A stretch of 64,000 nt of DNA from a virus. The translations under genes were made by a program, and so were the position numbers. Every line of letters starts with the position of its first letter. Position 1 is the stretch's first letter. The stretch spans positions 86,325 to 150,324 of IMG/VR virus record IMGVR_UViG_3300050120_000230; one strand, given 5' to 3'. Below the pieces are notes generated by a model. The model was not told the origin of the DNA. It saw only the letters and a list, made by a program, of their open reading frames with translations, and searched no databases. Shown here piece by piece: positions 40,576 through 51,284 of the stretch.

Positions 40576-41352
40576 ATGGACTTGAAACAGTATATCGCTG
40601 AGAGTGAGCGCACTTACACCTACCGGCTGAAGACTATCGTTCCGCTCGACGACTATGCTATGGATCGTATCGAGCGGGTCTGCATGAAGTATCAACCGCT
40701 TGACATCAGCAAGCCTCGCAAGACTCTGATGCAGAAAAACCCGCTCGATTTCACGAACATCGACGCTGCCGAAGTGTGGATCGTCGATCTGGAATTTGCA
40801 CAACCCGCCAGCAGCTATGCTCTTGGACAAGAAGTCCGTCATGCTCTGGGTGTTCCTGAGAACAACGTCATCGTGCGTGGTTCAAACGATCCGACAGAAG
40901 TCGAAAGTGAGCGCCTCGTCGCCAGCGAAGAAATCGCGGCCGAAGCGAAGGAACAAGGTCTGACGCCTTCCGGCCTCTTGACCGATCCCACCTATTCCGA
41001 AGTGACACCCGGCGCCGATCTCTACGGCAAAGTGCACAACGAAAAGTTCCTCGACTATCTCCGCACCGTTCAGAAAGAACGCGAAGCGAAGAGCAGAGTG
41101 GACGCTCCCAATCCGCTGTTCCGCTGGATGGACATGCCCGAAGCGACCCCGGACGATGATGGCGCCTACAATGCCGACATTCCCAATGCTCCGCGCATTG
41201 GTAAGGCCGGGAAAGACGCGAAGCCGGACGAGACCGTGAGCGACAAGGGTATCCTCACCGACCGCAAGCGCACCTACAAGCGCCAATATGGCAAAGACGG
41301 CGAGCGCACGACGTTGAGCCGTTCGGTGGACACCACGAAAGACCCGAAATGA
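40576..41352 (+). CDS. Late protein with capsid-targeting-like N-terminus
   Basis: A 258-residue, highly charged protein. Its start, MDLKQYIAESE, is strikingly like the T4 internal-protein capsid-targeting sequence (MKTYQEFIAEA), suggesting that the protein enters the prohead. The N-terminal 100 residues look like a small ferredoxin-like fold. The C-terminal half is proline- and charge-rich. No enzymatic motif was seen. Its stop overlaps the next ATG (ATGA). Confidence 0.55.
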   Translation: MDLKQYIAESERTYTYRLKTIVPLDDYAMDRIERVCMKYQPLDISKPRKTLMQKNPLDFTNIDAAEVWIVDLEFAQPASSYALGQEVRHALGVPENNVIVRGSNDPTEVESERLVASEEIAAEAKEQGLTPSGLLTDPTYSEVTPGADLYGKVHNEKFLDYLRTVQKEREAKSRVDAPNPLFRWMDMPEATPDDDGAYNADIPNAPRIGKAGKDAKPDETVSDKGILTDRKRTYKRQYGKDGERTTLSRSVDTTKDPK

Positions 41353-42005
41353 CCGACAGCCTCATTCTTGACCGGCTCCACACCGTGATGAATGATGCGG
41401 GGATCGATGACCACGAAATCATTGGCGGCGTCCGCCTCACGCCCGTTGGCTATCAGAAGCTTGCGGCGAAGATGAAGGTTGGTTTCAGGGACATCAACGG
41501 CATGATTAACGAACTCATCACGAAAGTGCGTGATGAGCAAAGTCTCGTTGCTGAAGCCTATAGCGATCTTCTCGACGAAGATGATGAACGCTACAGCTTC
41601 GAAAAGGACTATCTCCGCAACGTTACCATCCACGACAAGGTGACGGGGCAAGACACATATCTTCAGGGCTCAGAAGCCAGCGAGATGCTCGGCCTGCTGG
41701 CATCTGGTATGACCGACAAACAGACGATTCTCGCACAGTATGCGGATGCTGAGCAGCCGATGAACGAGGATGCCGGAGATGTTAACGACACCTTCGAACC
41801 CGAACTCGAAATGGATCACGGTTCGTATAATTTTCCGTGGAAAGTCGGCAATCATCATGGCACCGCCACGGTGACGTATTCGGGGAAAGGCAACATCAAG
41901 CTTGTCTCGGTGCGCGACACTGAAGGGAACGAAATCCCCGACGTGGATCAAGCCGAATCCGATCTCATCACCCAGCAAGCCGTGGCGTTCATCGGAGACG
42001 CTTGA
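41349..42005 (+). CDS. Unknown acidic late protein, 218 aa
   Basis: Not recognised. An N-terminal helical region is followed by an acidic linker and a beta-rich end. It sits between the CTS-like gene and the Nudix gene with overlapping start and stop codons, so the three are one translational unit. Confidence 0.55.
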   Translation: MTDSLILDRLHTVMNDAGIDDHEIIGGVRLTPVGYQKLAAKMKVGFRDINGMINELITKVRDEQSLVAEAYSDLLDEDDERYSFEKDYLRNVTIHDKVTGQDTYLQGSEASEMLGLLASGMTDKQTILAQYADAEQPMNEDAGDVNDTFEPELEMDHGSYNFPWKVGNHHGTATVTYSGKGNIKLVSVRDTEGNEIPDVDQAESDLITQQAVAFIGDA

Positions 42006-42505
42006 TGAGAATCCACGACCTCTTCGAGGCCAGCGCCGACGCGGAGCATTTCGATGCACTCGACCGCACGGGGTTCTTCGGAGCGGCCGGAGCAGGCTGC
42101 GTGTTTCTAGCTCAAGACACGGGCCGTCTACTTCTCGCGCATCGTTCAGCAGATGTTGAACAGCCCCACACTTGGGGTGGCTGGGGCGGCGCCATCAATC
42201 GTGGCGAAAATCCCGAGGAAGCCGTTCGTCGCGAAGTGAGCGAAGAAGCCGGGTATCACGGAAACTACGAACTGCAACCTCTGTTCGTATTCGCGTCCGG
42301 CAGCTTCCGCTATTACAATTTCCTCGTCATCGTCGATGAGGAGTTCAAGCCCCAACTGGATTGGGAAACGCAGGGTTTCGAATGGTGCGATTGGGGTCAT
42401 TGGCCCACGCCGTTGCACTTCGGTCTGGTGTCGTTGTTTGGTGATCCCGCCAGCGCGAAGAAAATCCAAGCTGACATCGCAGCCATCAAGCAGAATAAGA
42501 CGTAA
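42005..42505 (+). CDS. Nudix hydrolase with capsid-targeting-like N-terminus
   Basis: A 166-residue Nudix enzyme. The Nudix box is complete: GGAINRGENPEEAVRREVSEEAGY, matching G-x5-E-x7-REUxEExGU (U hydrophobic), which binds magnesium and cleaves nucleoside diphosphates linked to another group. The N-terminus, MRIHDLFEAS, resembles other late proteins thought to be packaged. The substrate may be NAD-related or an ADP-ribose, which would link to the ART-like genes, but this is inferred. The stop of the upstream gene overlaps the ATG. Confidence 0.8.
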   Translation: MRIHDLFEASADAEHFDALDRTGFFGAAGAGCVFLAQDTGRLLLAHRSADVEQPHTWGGWGGAINRGENPEEAVRREVSEEAGYHGNYELQPLFVFASGSFRYYNFLVIVDEEFKPQLDWETQGFEWCDWGHWPTPLHFGLVSLFGDPASAKKIQADIAAIKQNKT

Positions 42506-42564
42506 TTTCGTTTGCCAATTCCAATGCGCTGTGTAAGGTCGAGTGATCTTCACGGAGGCTACCT

Positions 42565-42993
42565 ATGGCATTTGATTCTGAGGCCATCGACGGAACACGC
42601 GGTATGACCTTGCTGGGTCCTGACGGCGATCTTGAGATCGCGTGGGATTCCGAGAGCGAGGAAAAGGTCCGCGCGCTCATCGAAAAGAAAATGAGCGAAG
42701 GCGTGACCTTCTTCGTCATGCAGCCCATCGTCGGCGATGTGCTCCACATGCGTCGAAAAGTGACACGCGCCAGCCAACTGGCCAAGGTCTCCAAGGTCAC
42801 CATCAAGGACCCTGACATCGACGCGATGTTCTCGGCCGGTGAAATCGGTCTCTTCCGCGCAAATGGCGCCGAAGTGAACACCGGCGAAGCCGTTCGTGTT
42901 CGCGACGCCAAAGGCAAGCTCGATCACAGGGCGGCCAGCAAGGTGGCGGTGAAGCAACGCACCGTGGGCGTCCGAGCCCTCCAAGGGGGCTAA
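42565..42993 (+). CDS. Unknown protein, 142 aa
   Basis: Not recognised. A basic C-terminal half (KGKLDHRAASKVAVKQR) suggests contact with nucleic acid. A ribosome-binding site (GGAGG) is present. No late element was seen; a host-like promoter might lie near 42510-42545 (CCAATTCCAAT..TGTAAG), but it is weak. Confidence 0.5.
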   Translation: MAFDSEAIDGTRGMTLLGPDGDLEIAWDSESEEKVRALIEKKMSEGVTFFVMQPIVGDVLHMRRKVTRASQLAKVSKVTIKDPDIDAMFSAGEIGLFRANGAEVNTGEAVRVRDAKGKLDHRAASKVAVKQRTVGVRALQGG

Positions 42994-42996
42994 GCC

Positions 42997-44538
42997 GTGC
43001 CCGCCGCTGATGTGCAATACGTGCTCGATGGTTCGCTAGAAGCGGGCCACATCAGCGGTGACACGCATTTCTATCTCATGGAGATCGCCACCAACTCCAA
43101 CGAGTTGATGGATGCCCATGAAGCCGAAGATCGTGATCGCCCGGCGGCCGAATCGCATTGGGCCAATCTCGCACGCATGGGCCTCTACTTTGAGAGCCAT
43201 TATGTGGATTGGCGGGCGAGTCATCCAGCCGAAGCTCGTATGGCCTCATTGCAGGGCCTCCGACACGTCCCCGAGACGTTTCGCGAGTTCACCCAAGCCT
43301 GTTCACACAAAATGGCTGAACGGGGCCACAGGGCTCTTACACCCGCCGCGTTGGACATGCTGGACAAGGTCTTCGAGTTCAAGACGACGACGCGTGTCAT
43401 GCGTCGAACTATGGCTCGGGCTGCTGCCGATTTCGCCGGGGCGTCACCAACTGAGCTAAGCGATGTTCGAACCCTGATTGAAAATCGCTATGCAGACAAT
43501 CGCCGCGCGCATGATGAGGCGATGCAGCGCCTTCAACAGAACATGCACACTCAGGTCAACAATTTCTGGGTGACCGTCACCAACGGCACCAATGCGACCA
43601 CCAACAATTGGCGAGCGCATGTGAATGGCGTCTCACCGGAGAACTATCATCACAACGAGACCCAGTTCAAAAAGACGCAGAAGATGTTGCGTGAACGGAA
43701 AGCTGACGAACGGCGAGTGCTGAAGCGCAGCATCAAGTTCTTCAGCAAGCTCGTTGGTTCTGACACTACGCGCGTGTTCATCGGCGGCGGCGGTATCCGC
43801 TTCGAGGGCAAACACGCGATCTACGAAATGAAGAAGATGTCGGGCATGATGAACTCGCATGGCGGGTTCCGAGCTTTGTCCGTCTATCACAAAGATCATC
43901 CCGATCTGATGCTCTGCAATCTGTGCATTGCCACGGACAAGGTTCCGTTGCTTGACCACGTCGCCAGCCTCATCATGCACATCAAGTCGGGCAATGAGGA
44001 AGAAATCCTCAAGATCGGCAACGCTCGTGAAATTCACGAGACGGCCAGAGATTACGACTGGTTGGAGCCACATCTCCCCAAACCTTTCGACCGTGAAGGC
44101 CCACTGAACTGGGATCATCCTCGTCTGTTTGAACGCGATGAGTCACCCGGCTATCGTCGCAAACGGGAACGGATCGAAGCAGAAGCAATTCGGCTCCGGC
44201 CGATCATTGCCCGATACCTCTATGATGAAGTGCTCGCGGATTACATGCCACTCGTGCGCGCCGCAGGCTTGGCGATCCGTAGTCCCGAATATCAATGGGC
44301 CACTGTGCAGACGGTCAACGCGACGGTCGGCACGAACGCGACGATGACAATCCCGTCGCCGTTCATGGGCCAAGCCGTTCCCACCCCGGTCGATCATCGT
44401 TTTTGCACACACGCCACGACGGTCGAACTTCTGAATCGTCCGTTGGTCGAACCGCTAGTTCCCGGTTTCGAAATGCAGATGGGGGCGGACTGGACTCCGC
44501 TTCCTGCCGCAGCCGAGACCGAATGGGTTGATGCCTAG
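42997..44538 (+). CDS. Unknown large protein, 513 aa
   Basis: Not recognised. Starts with GTG 3 bases after the stop of the previous gene. The N-terminal half is long-helical. A central TRVFIGGGGIRFEGKHAIYEM segment and a NLCIATDKVPLLDHV segment look beta-rich. The C-terminus is Asn/Thr/Pro-rich. No catalytic set is seen. Its position among head and packaging genes gives no clear role. Confidence 0.55.
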   Translation: MPAADVQYVLDGSLEAGHISGDTHFYLMEIATNSNELMDAHEAEDRDRPAAESHWANLARMGLYFESHYVDWRASHPAEARMASLQGLRHVPETFREFTQACSHKMAERGHRALTPAALDMLDKVFEFKTTTRVMRRTMARAAADFAGASPTELSDVRTLIENRYADNRRAHDEAMQRLQQNMHTQVNNFWVTVTNGTNATTNNWRAHVNGVSPENYHHNETQFKKTQKMLRERKADERRVLKRSIKFFSKLVGSDTTRVFIGGGGIRFEGKHAIYEMKKMSGMMNSHGGFRALSVYHKDHPDLMLCNLCIATDKVPLLDHVASLIMHIKSGNEEEILKIGNAREIHETARDYDWLEPHLPKPFDREGPLNWDHPRLFERDESPGYRRKRERIEAEAIRLRPIIARYLYDEVLADYMPLVRAAGLAIRSPEYQWATVQTVNATVGTNATMTIPSPFMGQAVPTPVDHRFCTHATTVELLNRPLVEPLVPGFEMQMGADWTPLPAAAETEWVDA

Positions 44539-44568
44539 TAGTATTTGATGCTGCGGCGTCAATAGTAT

Positions 44569-44597
44569 TTGACGAGCCTCTTTCCATAATCTAAATA
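44569..44597 (+). promoter_or_regulatory. Early-type promoter overlapping late element TCTAAATA
   Basis: TTGACG followed at 17 bases by TAAATA (44592-44597), which is also a late-type octamer. A near copy of AGTATTTGA lies about 25 bases upstream, making a direct repeat. The region serves the gene at 44702. Confidence 0.5.
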
Positions 44598-44701
44598 GAG
44601 ATTCACATCGCGCTCGCTCTGCGACTGCCTGAGACGTGAACTTACCGACTGTTCCTCTGGGATTTGGACCGCTGTCCACCCCGGAACAGAAGGAGAAGAA
44701 C

Positions 44702-45073
44702 ATGTTTTTTGGTGATTTCACGAGCAAGCAAGATGTCTGTAAAGAGTTTAGTATTTCCGATTTTGAAGGCACTGTCGTCTTCGCGGCCTATGAGTATGAA
44801 GATTACAGCGGCTCCGCTGAGGTGATCTTCGTCCATGACGGGAAGTTCTTCATGGTCCAAGGGGGGCACTGCTCCTGCAACGGCCTTGAAGATCAGTGGG
44901 AACCTATCGAGATGCCGATTGAGGGGCTTCGGCGAATCATCGGCGACGGATGTGGAATGCTTTCCAAGTTTCGAGAGGGCCTCTCCGAGGCGCTCGAAAT
45001 GTTGGTGGTGTTGAACCTTGAAGGCGCGTCCCCGGATGTTGTCTACACGGCTCTGAAACTCGCTTATGGATGA
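44702..45073 (+). CDS. Unknown acidic protein, 123 aa
   Basis: An acidic protein with GGHCSCNG...WEPIEMP, a motif seen in small phage proteins of unknown function. Ribosome-binding site AGGAGAAG. The host-like/late dual promoter and the terminator at 45082 form a single-gene unit. Confidence 0.6.
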   Translation: MFFGDFTSKQDVCKEFSISDFEGTVVFAAYEYEDYSGSAEVIFVHDGKFFMVQGGHCSCNGLEDQWEPIEMPIEGLRRIIGDGCGMLSKFREGLSEALEMLVVLNLEGASPDVVYTALKLAYG

Positions 45074-45081
45074 GACAACGA

Positions 45082-45115
45082 GGCTCGCAGGGGAAACCCG
45101 GCGGGCCTTTTGTTT
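45082..45115 (+). terminator. Terminator between convergent genes
   Basis: A 7-bp GGCTCGC/GCGGGCC stem with a T-rich tail. Confidence 0.6.
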
Positions 45116-45974
45116 AACTGACGATGAACGATCCCGAAGCGGTGAACGTGTGGATCGTGAAACCCCCGGACGTGGTAATCGTCCCACCGGTAGCGGTCAA
45201 CGTGCCCGTCAAGTAGCGGACGATGACCACACCTGATCCGCCTGATCCTGATGTCGCTGTGTTTGCGGCGCCGCCGCCCCCGCCACCACGATTTGCGACT
45301 GCGCTCCCACCTGTGGTTGAAGCTCCACCATTACCCGCACCAGAACCACCACTGCCCGCACGGCTTGATCCACCGCCGGTGCCATAACCGCCGCCGCCCC
45401 CGGAACCATATACAACTGCTGTGCCGGTGATCGAACTTGTGAAACCTGCACCGCCGTCACCGTTTGGAGCGGAAGCAGAAGTTGAACCGAGATTGCCCGC
45501 TTGCGTAGCGCCGCCGCCACCACCGCCAGTCGGGCCGCCGCTCGTCCCACCACCGGCGTTGCCTTGCCCAACAACTCCGTTGCTGGTGGCCGTAGCCGAG
45601 TTACCATTTCCGCCGCCGCCAGAACCACCGTCGTTGCCGGGGCCGGGACTAGAATTGGAAGAACCAGCGCCACCACCAATAGAGACAATACTAACTGCGT
45701 TACCGATTAACGAAGAGTTGGCGCCGTTGTTTCGTGAGCCATCGTTTGCGTGGCCTACACCACCCGCGCCGACAATGACGGCATAGCTCCCGGCCGCCAC
45801 AGTAGTGTTTCCGGCAAGGACCCCACCGCCGCCACCACCACCGCCGCCGTCTGTGTTTCCGCCACCGGCGGTTCCACCGGAACCCCCACCGCCAACCACC
45901 AAGAATTCAAGCGGGCCAGAGGCAACCGCGTGAGTTTTGGAGATGACACCTCGCATTGATGGCAGGATGAGCAT
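45114..45974 (-). CDS. Glycine-rich receptor-binding tip protein (adhesin)
   Basis: A 286-residue protein with long poly-glycine stretches (about 28-250), as in phage tip adhesins of the S16 gp38 or poly-glycine type, where stacked glycine helices present variable loops. The N-terminus MLILPSMRGV is nearly the same as that of the preceding gene, so this is likely the docking segment. Its ATG overlaps the preceding stop. Confidence 0.65.
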   Translation of the reverse strand: MLILPSMRGVISKTHAVASGPLEFLVVGGGGSGGTAGGGNTDGGGGGGGGGVLAGNTTVAAGSYAVIVGAGGVGHANDGSRNNGANSSLIGNAVSIVSIGGGAGSSNSSPGPGNDGGSGGGGNGNSATATSNGVVGQGNAGGGTSGGPTGGGGGGATQAGNLGSTSASAPNGDGGAGFTSSITGTAVVYGSGGGGGYGTGGGSSRAGSGGSGAGNGGASTTGGSAVANRGGGGGGAANTATSGSGGSGVVIVRYLTGTLTATGGTITTSGGFTIHTFTASGSFIVS

Positions 45975-46558
45975 TAGTAAAGCCCACCATGACCGCTAAC
46001 GAGGCCGCCATTGAGAATGGTTGCACCGTAGGTTCGGAAGCCGCTCTGCGGCAGACTCATCAAGAAGATATTCGATCCCGGTAGGACTGCTTCTCGAACC
46101 GTGGATGGTGTTCCACTGATTCGTTGCATGTAAAAAACACTGTTGGGTCGGTCTATGGCAATTCGATATGTGCCAGTTACCAAGGCTGATGAGTCACCAG
46201 CAGAAATCGTGGTAGCATCGCCAAACCAATTACCACTCCAATACCATGCTTTGTAATTCGCAGAAGTCGTGTAAGCAAACGATCCGACAGTATTGGACAA
46301 ACCCAAAAACCCAACCGATGATGGTGAGGAATCTTGGCCAGATGCTAGAGTGATATCGATGTAATACTGGCCGCTACTAGGAAGCACACCGCTGAATACA
46401 CCGAAGGTATTTGTGTTGTTAGATGTGGTCGCCGAAAAGGTTGGACCCGGAGATGCCAAGGAGACAGTATCTCCCAATGCCGTGATCCAATTCACCGACG
46501 ACAGCAGGGTGAGCCCAGTAGGCTTCATTGCCCCGCGCATCGTCGGTAGAATAATCAA
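45974..46558 (-). CDS. Lectin/SPRY-like fibre tip protein
   Basis: A 194-residue protein beginning MIILPTMRGA, like the Gly-rich protein downstream. The rest (GQYYIDITLASG...VGFLGLSN...GTYRIAIDR) resembles concanavalin-like or SPRY beta sandwiches that bind glycans or proteins. Probably a second tip protein that docks on the same collagen-like shaft. Confidence 0.55.
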   Translation of the reverse strand: MIILPTMRGAMKPTGLTLLSSVNWITALGDTVSLASPGPTFSATTSNNTNTFGVFSGVLPSSGQYYIDITLASGQDSSPSSVGFLGLSNTVGSFAYTTSANYKAWYWSGNWFGDATTISAGDSSALVTGTYRIAIDRPNSVFYMQRISGTPSTVREAVLPGSNIFLMSLPQSGFRTYGATILNGGLVSGHGGLY

Positions 46559-48411
46559 CTCATGTCACCCGACAGGACGTATTCGGCGACCGTTCCGTTG
46601 GCAGTACGAACCGTCACGGAGATTTCAGACCACTGCTTACGGCCTTTGGTGAAGCCGTCAGCCTGACGAATAGTCGTGCCGGTGTTGGCCACGAAAGTCG
46701 GAATGCCAGTTGCATTCGCCACGCGAACCAAGCAATTGAACCCGGCGAACAATGTGTTCGGCAGAATCAAAGAACCATTGCCGCTGTTCCATTCAACGAC
46801 TCGCCCGTGGTCAATAACGGTGAGCACACCATTTGCCGTGATGATCGTGTTGCTGATGATCGAAAGCGGGAACTGGTGAACGTGATCTTCACGCGATGCG
46901 ACGTTCGCCACACCAACTGCGTTCGTCGTTCCCAAACCTAGTGGGCTGATGATCGAATAGACCGCATTGGCGCCATTGACGCCCGCGTTGCCTTGCGGCC
47001 CCGTCGCTCCGGTCAGGCCGGTGTTGCCAATGGGACCTTGCAGACCAGTTGAACCCGTGTTGCCGGTCGCGCCAGTGGCACCTGTGTTGCCGATTGGACC
47101 CTGAGCACCGGTGTTGCCTTGTGGCCCCTGCGCTCCAACGAGGCTGGTGAGCCAGAATGTGACGTTGCCCGAAAAACCTTGGGTGACTGCGACTTGATAC
47201 GCGTTCGCTCCATCGACCCCTGCGTTACCTTGCGGGCCGGTTGATCCCGTAGCTCCGGTGTTGCCAATCGGGCCTTGGACGCCAGCGTTACCTTGGGCGC
47301 CTGTATTGCCGATGGGACCTTGAAGACCAGTCGAGCCGGTGTTGCCGATGGGACCTTGAATACCCGCATTGCCTTGAGCACCGGTGTTGCCAATGGGACC
47401 TTGGGGACCGGTGGCCCCCGCATTGCCTTGAGGACCGGGAACGGTAGAATCGGCGCCTTGCGGGCCAACCAGCGTCAACAGCCATGAAGTCGTATTGCCA
47501 ACGAAACCGTCTTCGACCGCGATGACGTAAGCATTCGCGCCATCGACACCCGCATTGCCTTGCGAACCAGCAGGGCCAGTGTCGCCCGTAGTGCCAGTGT
47601 TTCCTTGAATGCCCGGTTCGCCTTGATCCCCTTGGGGACCGACGAGCGATGCGAGCCAAGTGGAAACGTTGCCAGAGAACGCCTCTTCGGTGACGGCGAT
47701 GGTGTATGCGTTCGCGCCATCGACGCCTGCGTTACCTTGCGGTCCAACAGGGCCTAGATCGCCTTGCGGGCCGGGGACCGTCGAGTCCGCGCCTTGCGGG
47801 CCTACGAGAGATGCCAGCCATGTTGAAACGTTGCCGGAGAAACTCTCTTCTTCGACCGCGATCACGTATGCGTTGGCGCCGTCTACGCCTGCGTTACCTT
47901 GTGGGCCGACATCGCCTTGAACGCCGGTGTTCCCCACGGGACCTTGCGAACCAGTCGTTCCTTGAACGCCCGGCGGACCTTGGTCACCGGGCGGTCCTTG
48001 CGGCCCGGTGTTGCCCGTGATGCCTTGGCTACCGGTCTCGCCTTGAACGCCGGTGTTCCCAATGGGACCTTGCGGTCCTTGCGGACCATCCGGTCCCTGT
48101 GAACCGGTGTCACCCTTCGGACCAGTATTACCGGTCGGTCCACTGATGCCTTGCGGCCCGGCAGGAATAGTCCCGGCGATAATGCTCGTGTTGTCAGTGA
48201 GATGGAAAGTCAGCACACCCGTGTTGGCAGCCAGCACGATGCCGTCGATGCCAATGCCATGCGGGCCAAGCTCGCCTTGCGGACCCTGCGGACCAACGAC
48301 CGTGGTCACGGTTTCGGCCGATGCAGATGCATTGGGTTCGATCAAAATGGCGTTGCTGACGAAGTAAACGTTTCCTTCAGCATCAATGCGGAGATCATCA
48401 ATTGTAGGCAT
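46555..48411 (-). CDS. Collagen-like tail fibre
   Basis: A 618-residue fibre. After an N-terminal segment (MPTIDDLRIDAEGNVYF) it has long Gly-X-Y runs rich in GPQG, GNTG and GPIG, which should form a triple helix. The collagen runs are interrupted four times by a block of about 25 residues of the type GANAYVIAVEEE-FSGN-STWLASLVG. The last 140 residues are a globular C-terminal domain with an EDHVHQ motif. It overlaps the lectin-like gene by 4 bases. The start is the ATG at 48411, rather than an upstream TTG. Confidence 0.85.
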   Translation of the reverse strand: MPTIDDLRIDAEGNVYFVSNAILIEPNASASAETVTTVVGPQGPQGELGPHGIGIDGIVLAANTGVLTFHLTDNTSIIAGTIPAGPQGISGPTGNTGPKGDTGSQGPDGPQGPQGPIGNTGVQGETGSQGITGNTGPQGPPGDQGPPGVQGTTGSQGPVGNTGVQGDVGPQGNAGVDGANAYVIAVEEESFSGNVSTWLASLVGPQGADSTVPGPQGDLGPVGPQGNAGVDGANAYTIAVTEEAFSGNVSTWLASLVGPQGDQGEPGIQGNTGTTGDTGPAGSQGNAGVDGANAYVIAVEDGFVGNTTSWLLTLVGPQGADSTVPGPQGNAGATGPQGPIGNTGAQGNAGIQGPIGNTGSTGLQGPIGNTGAQGNAGVQGPIGNTGATGSTGPQGNAGVDGANAYQVAVTQGFSGNVTFWLTSLVGAQGPQGNTGAQGPIGNTGATGATGNTGSTGLQGPIGNTGLTGATGPQGNAGVNGANAVYSIISPLGLGTTNAVGVANVASREDHVHQFPLSIISNTIITANGVLTVIDHGRVVEWNSGNGSLILPNTLFAGFNCLVRVANATGIPTFVANTGTTIRQADGFTKGRKQWSEISVTVRTANGTVAEYVLSGDMS

Positions 48412-48437
48412 TTCACACCGATCCAAGTAATATCGTG

Positions 48438-48445
48438 TATTTAGG
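48438..48445 (-). promoter_or_regulatory. Late promoter CCTAAATA of collagen-like fibre operon
   Basis: Minus-strand element 26 bases ahead of the ATG. Confidence 0.6.
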
Positions 48446-48489
48446 GTCGGGTGCTATTTTGGTTGGTGGCTGTTTTTCCTCAATTTTTG

Positions 48490-48497
48490 GCTAAATA
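48490..48497 (+). promoter_or_regulatory. Late promoter GCTAAATA of terminase gene
   Basis: 51 bases ahead of the terminase ATG. Confidence 0.65.
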
Positions 48498-48545
48498 CTC
48501 GACCATAACTCGGAAGCCGGTGGTTCCTATACTACCAAGCCATAA

Positions 48546-50141
<1,596 letters not shown>

Positions 50142-50195
50142 CCAACAACGTTCGTTTTTCGACTGAAAAATATTGCATTTTTCTGCTCTTTTTCG

Positions 50196-50223
50196 TTGAC
50201 CGAATCGCTATCCGTGGTATTTT
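50196..50223 (+). promoter_or_regulatory. Early-type promoter
   Basis: CGTTGACC preceded by a T-rich tract, TATTTT 16 bases downstream. Serves the gene at 50252. Confidence 0.6.
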
Positions 50224-50251
50224 CATAATACAGCAACGCGGGAGCCACCAC

Positions 50252-50950
50252 ATGTCCATGTTCGACAGCGCCAAGACCCTGAAGACCGGTAAGGCCCCCA
50301 AGGCGACTTCGGTCAAGGAACAAATCACGATTGCTGGCATCGAAGTGGTCGCCGCTCTCGACGTGGTCATCAAGTCGCTGGTCGCGCTGAAGAAGACCAA
50401 GGACGCCGACGTGAAGGACGCCATGATCGGCTACTTCGCCGAAAAGGGCGTGGCCACCGGCGCCCGTCCCGTCAATTTCCGTGGCGTCGAAGGCGCCGCC
50501 TCCGCTTCCTGCGAACTCCGCATCCGTTCGTCCGCCTCGGCGTTGACCCCCGATGAAATCGAACTGCTCGCCGCGAAGAACATCCCCATGGAAACCGTGG
50601 TGGACACCGTCGAGACGTTCGTCATCAACCCGGAATACCTGAACGACGCCGAAATCATGGGCAAGATCGAAGCCGCCCTGAAGAAGGTCAAGGGCATCCC
50701 CGAAGACCTTTTCCTGAAGCAGGAAGGCCGCTCGAAGACCATCGTCGGCGAAGGCGCTTTCGACGCGCTGTTCTCCAACAAGGACATGAACGAAGAGGAA
50801 GCCATCGATCTGCTTCCCCTGATCTCGGTCCCGGCCATCAAGCCGACGCTGGACAACGACGATCTTTCCAGCGCCTTCGAGATCGCCCGCAAGATGCTGG
50901 TGCCGTCGAAGCCCGCCAAGGCCGCCAAGGGTGCGAAGGCCGCCGCGTAA
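50252..50950 (+). CDS. Unknown protein, 232 aa, lysine/alanine-rich tail
   Basis: Not recognised. A mixed alpha/beta protein with a KPAKAAKGAKAAA tail, which may bind nucleic acid non-specifically. ATG at 50252 and 50258 are both possible. Early-type promoter upstream. Confidence 0.6.
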   Translation: MSMFDSAKTLKTGKAPKATSVKEQITIAGIEVVAALDVVIKSLVALKKTKDADVKDAMIGYFAEKGVATGARPVNFRGVEGAASASCELRIRSSASALTPDEIELLAAKNIPMETVVDTVETFVINPEYLNDAEIMGKIEAALKKVKGIPEDLFLKQEGRSKTIVGEGAFDALFSNKDMNEEEAIDLLPLISVPAIKPTLDNDDLSSAFEIARKMLVPSKPAKAAKGAKAAA

Positions 50951-50953
50951 GCG

Positions 50954-51253
50954 GTGCTCTACACCAGTCCAAGTTCTATCATCCCCACTGGGGTAACGGC
51001 CGGTGATATGTGGCACGCCACAGACACCGGTCGCCTTCATATCTGGACCGGAAGTTATTGGAAACCGGCTTGGGCCGTCGATCATCCGAATGTTCTTGAA
51101 TGGACCGAACAGCGCCGCGCTGATTGGTCGAACTACAGAGACCGCATTCTCATCAAAGTGGTCGAACTTGTCATAACGATTTTCATGCTTTCTCTGGTTG
51201 GTTTTTCGCTCTGGAATTGGCACATAAAAGTCGTGCTCCACATGCGGTCGTGA
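50954..51253 (+). CDS. Small membrane-anchored protein, 99 aa
   Basis: Starts with GTG just after the previous stop. The N-terminal half has a fibre-like motif (GDMWHATDTGRLHIWTG), and the C-terminal half has a transmembrane segment (VVELVITIFMLSLVGFSLW). Possibly an inner-membrane protein. Family unknown. Confidence 0.5.
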   Translation: MLYTSPSSIIPTGVTAGDMWHATDTGRLHIWTGSYWKPAWAVDHPNVLEWTEQRRADWSNYRDRILIKVVELVITIFMLSLVGFSLWNWHIKVVLHMRS

Positions 51254-51284
51254 TACACAATTCAGATCAGCACTGGGTAAGAAC

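Noticed and set aside
46600-48400. CRISPR-like or satellite repeats
   Set aside because: Periodicity comes from Gly-X-Y collagen codons within a reading frame.
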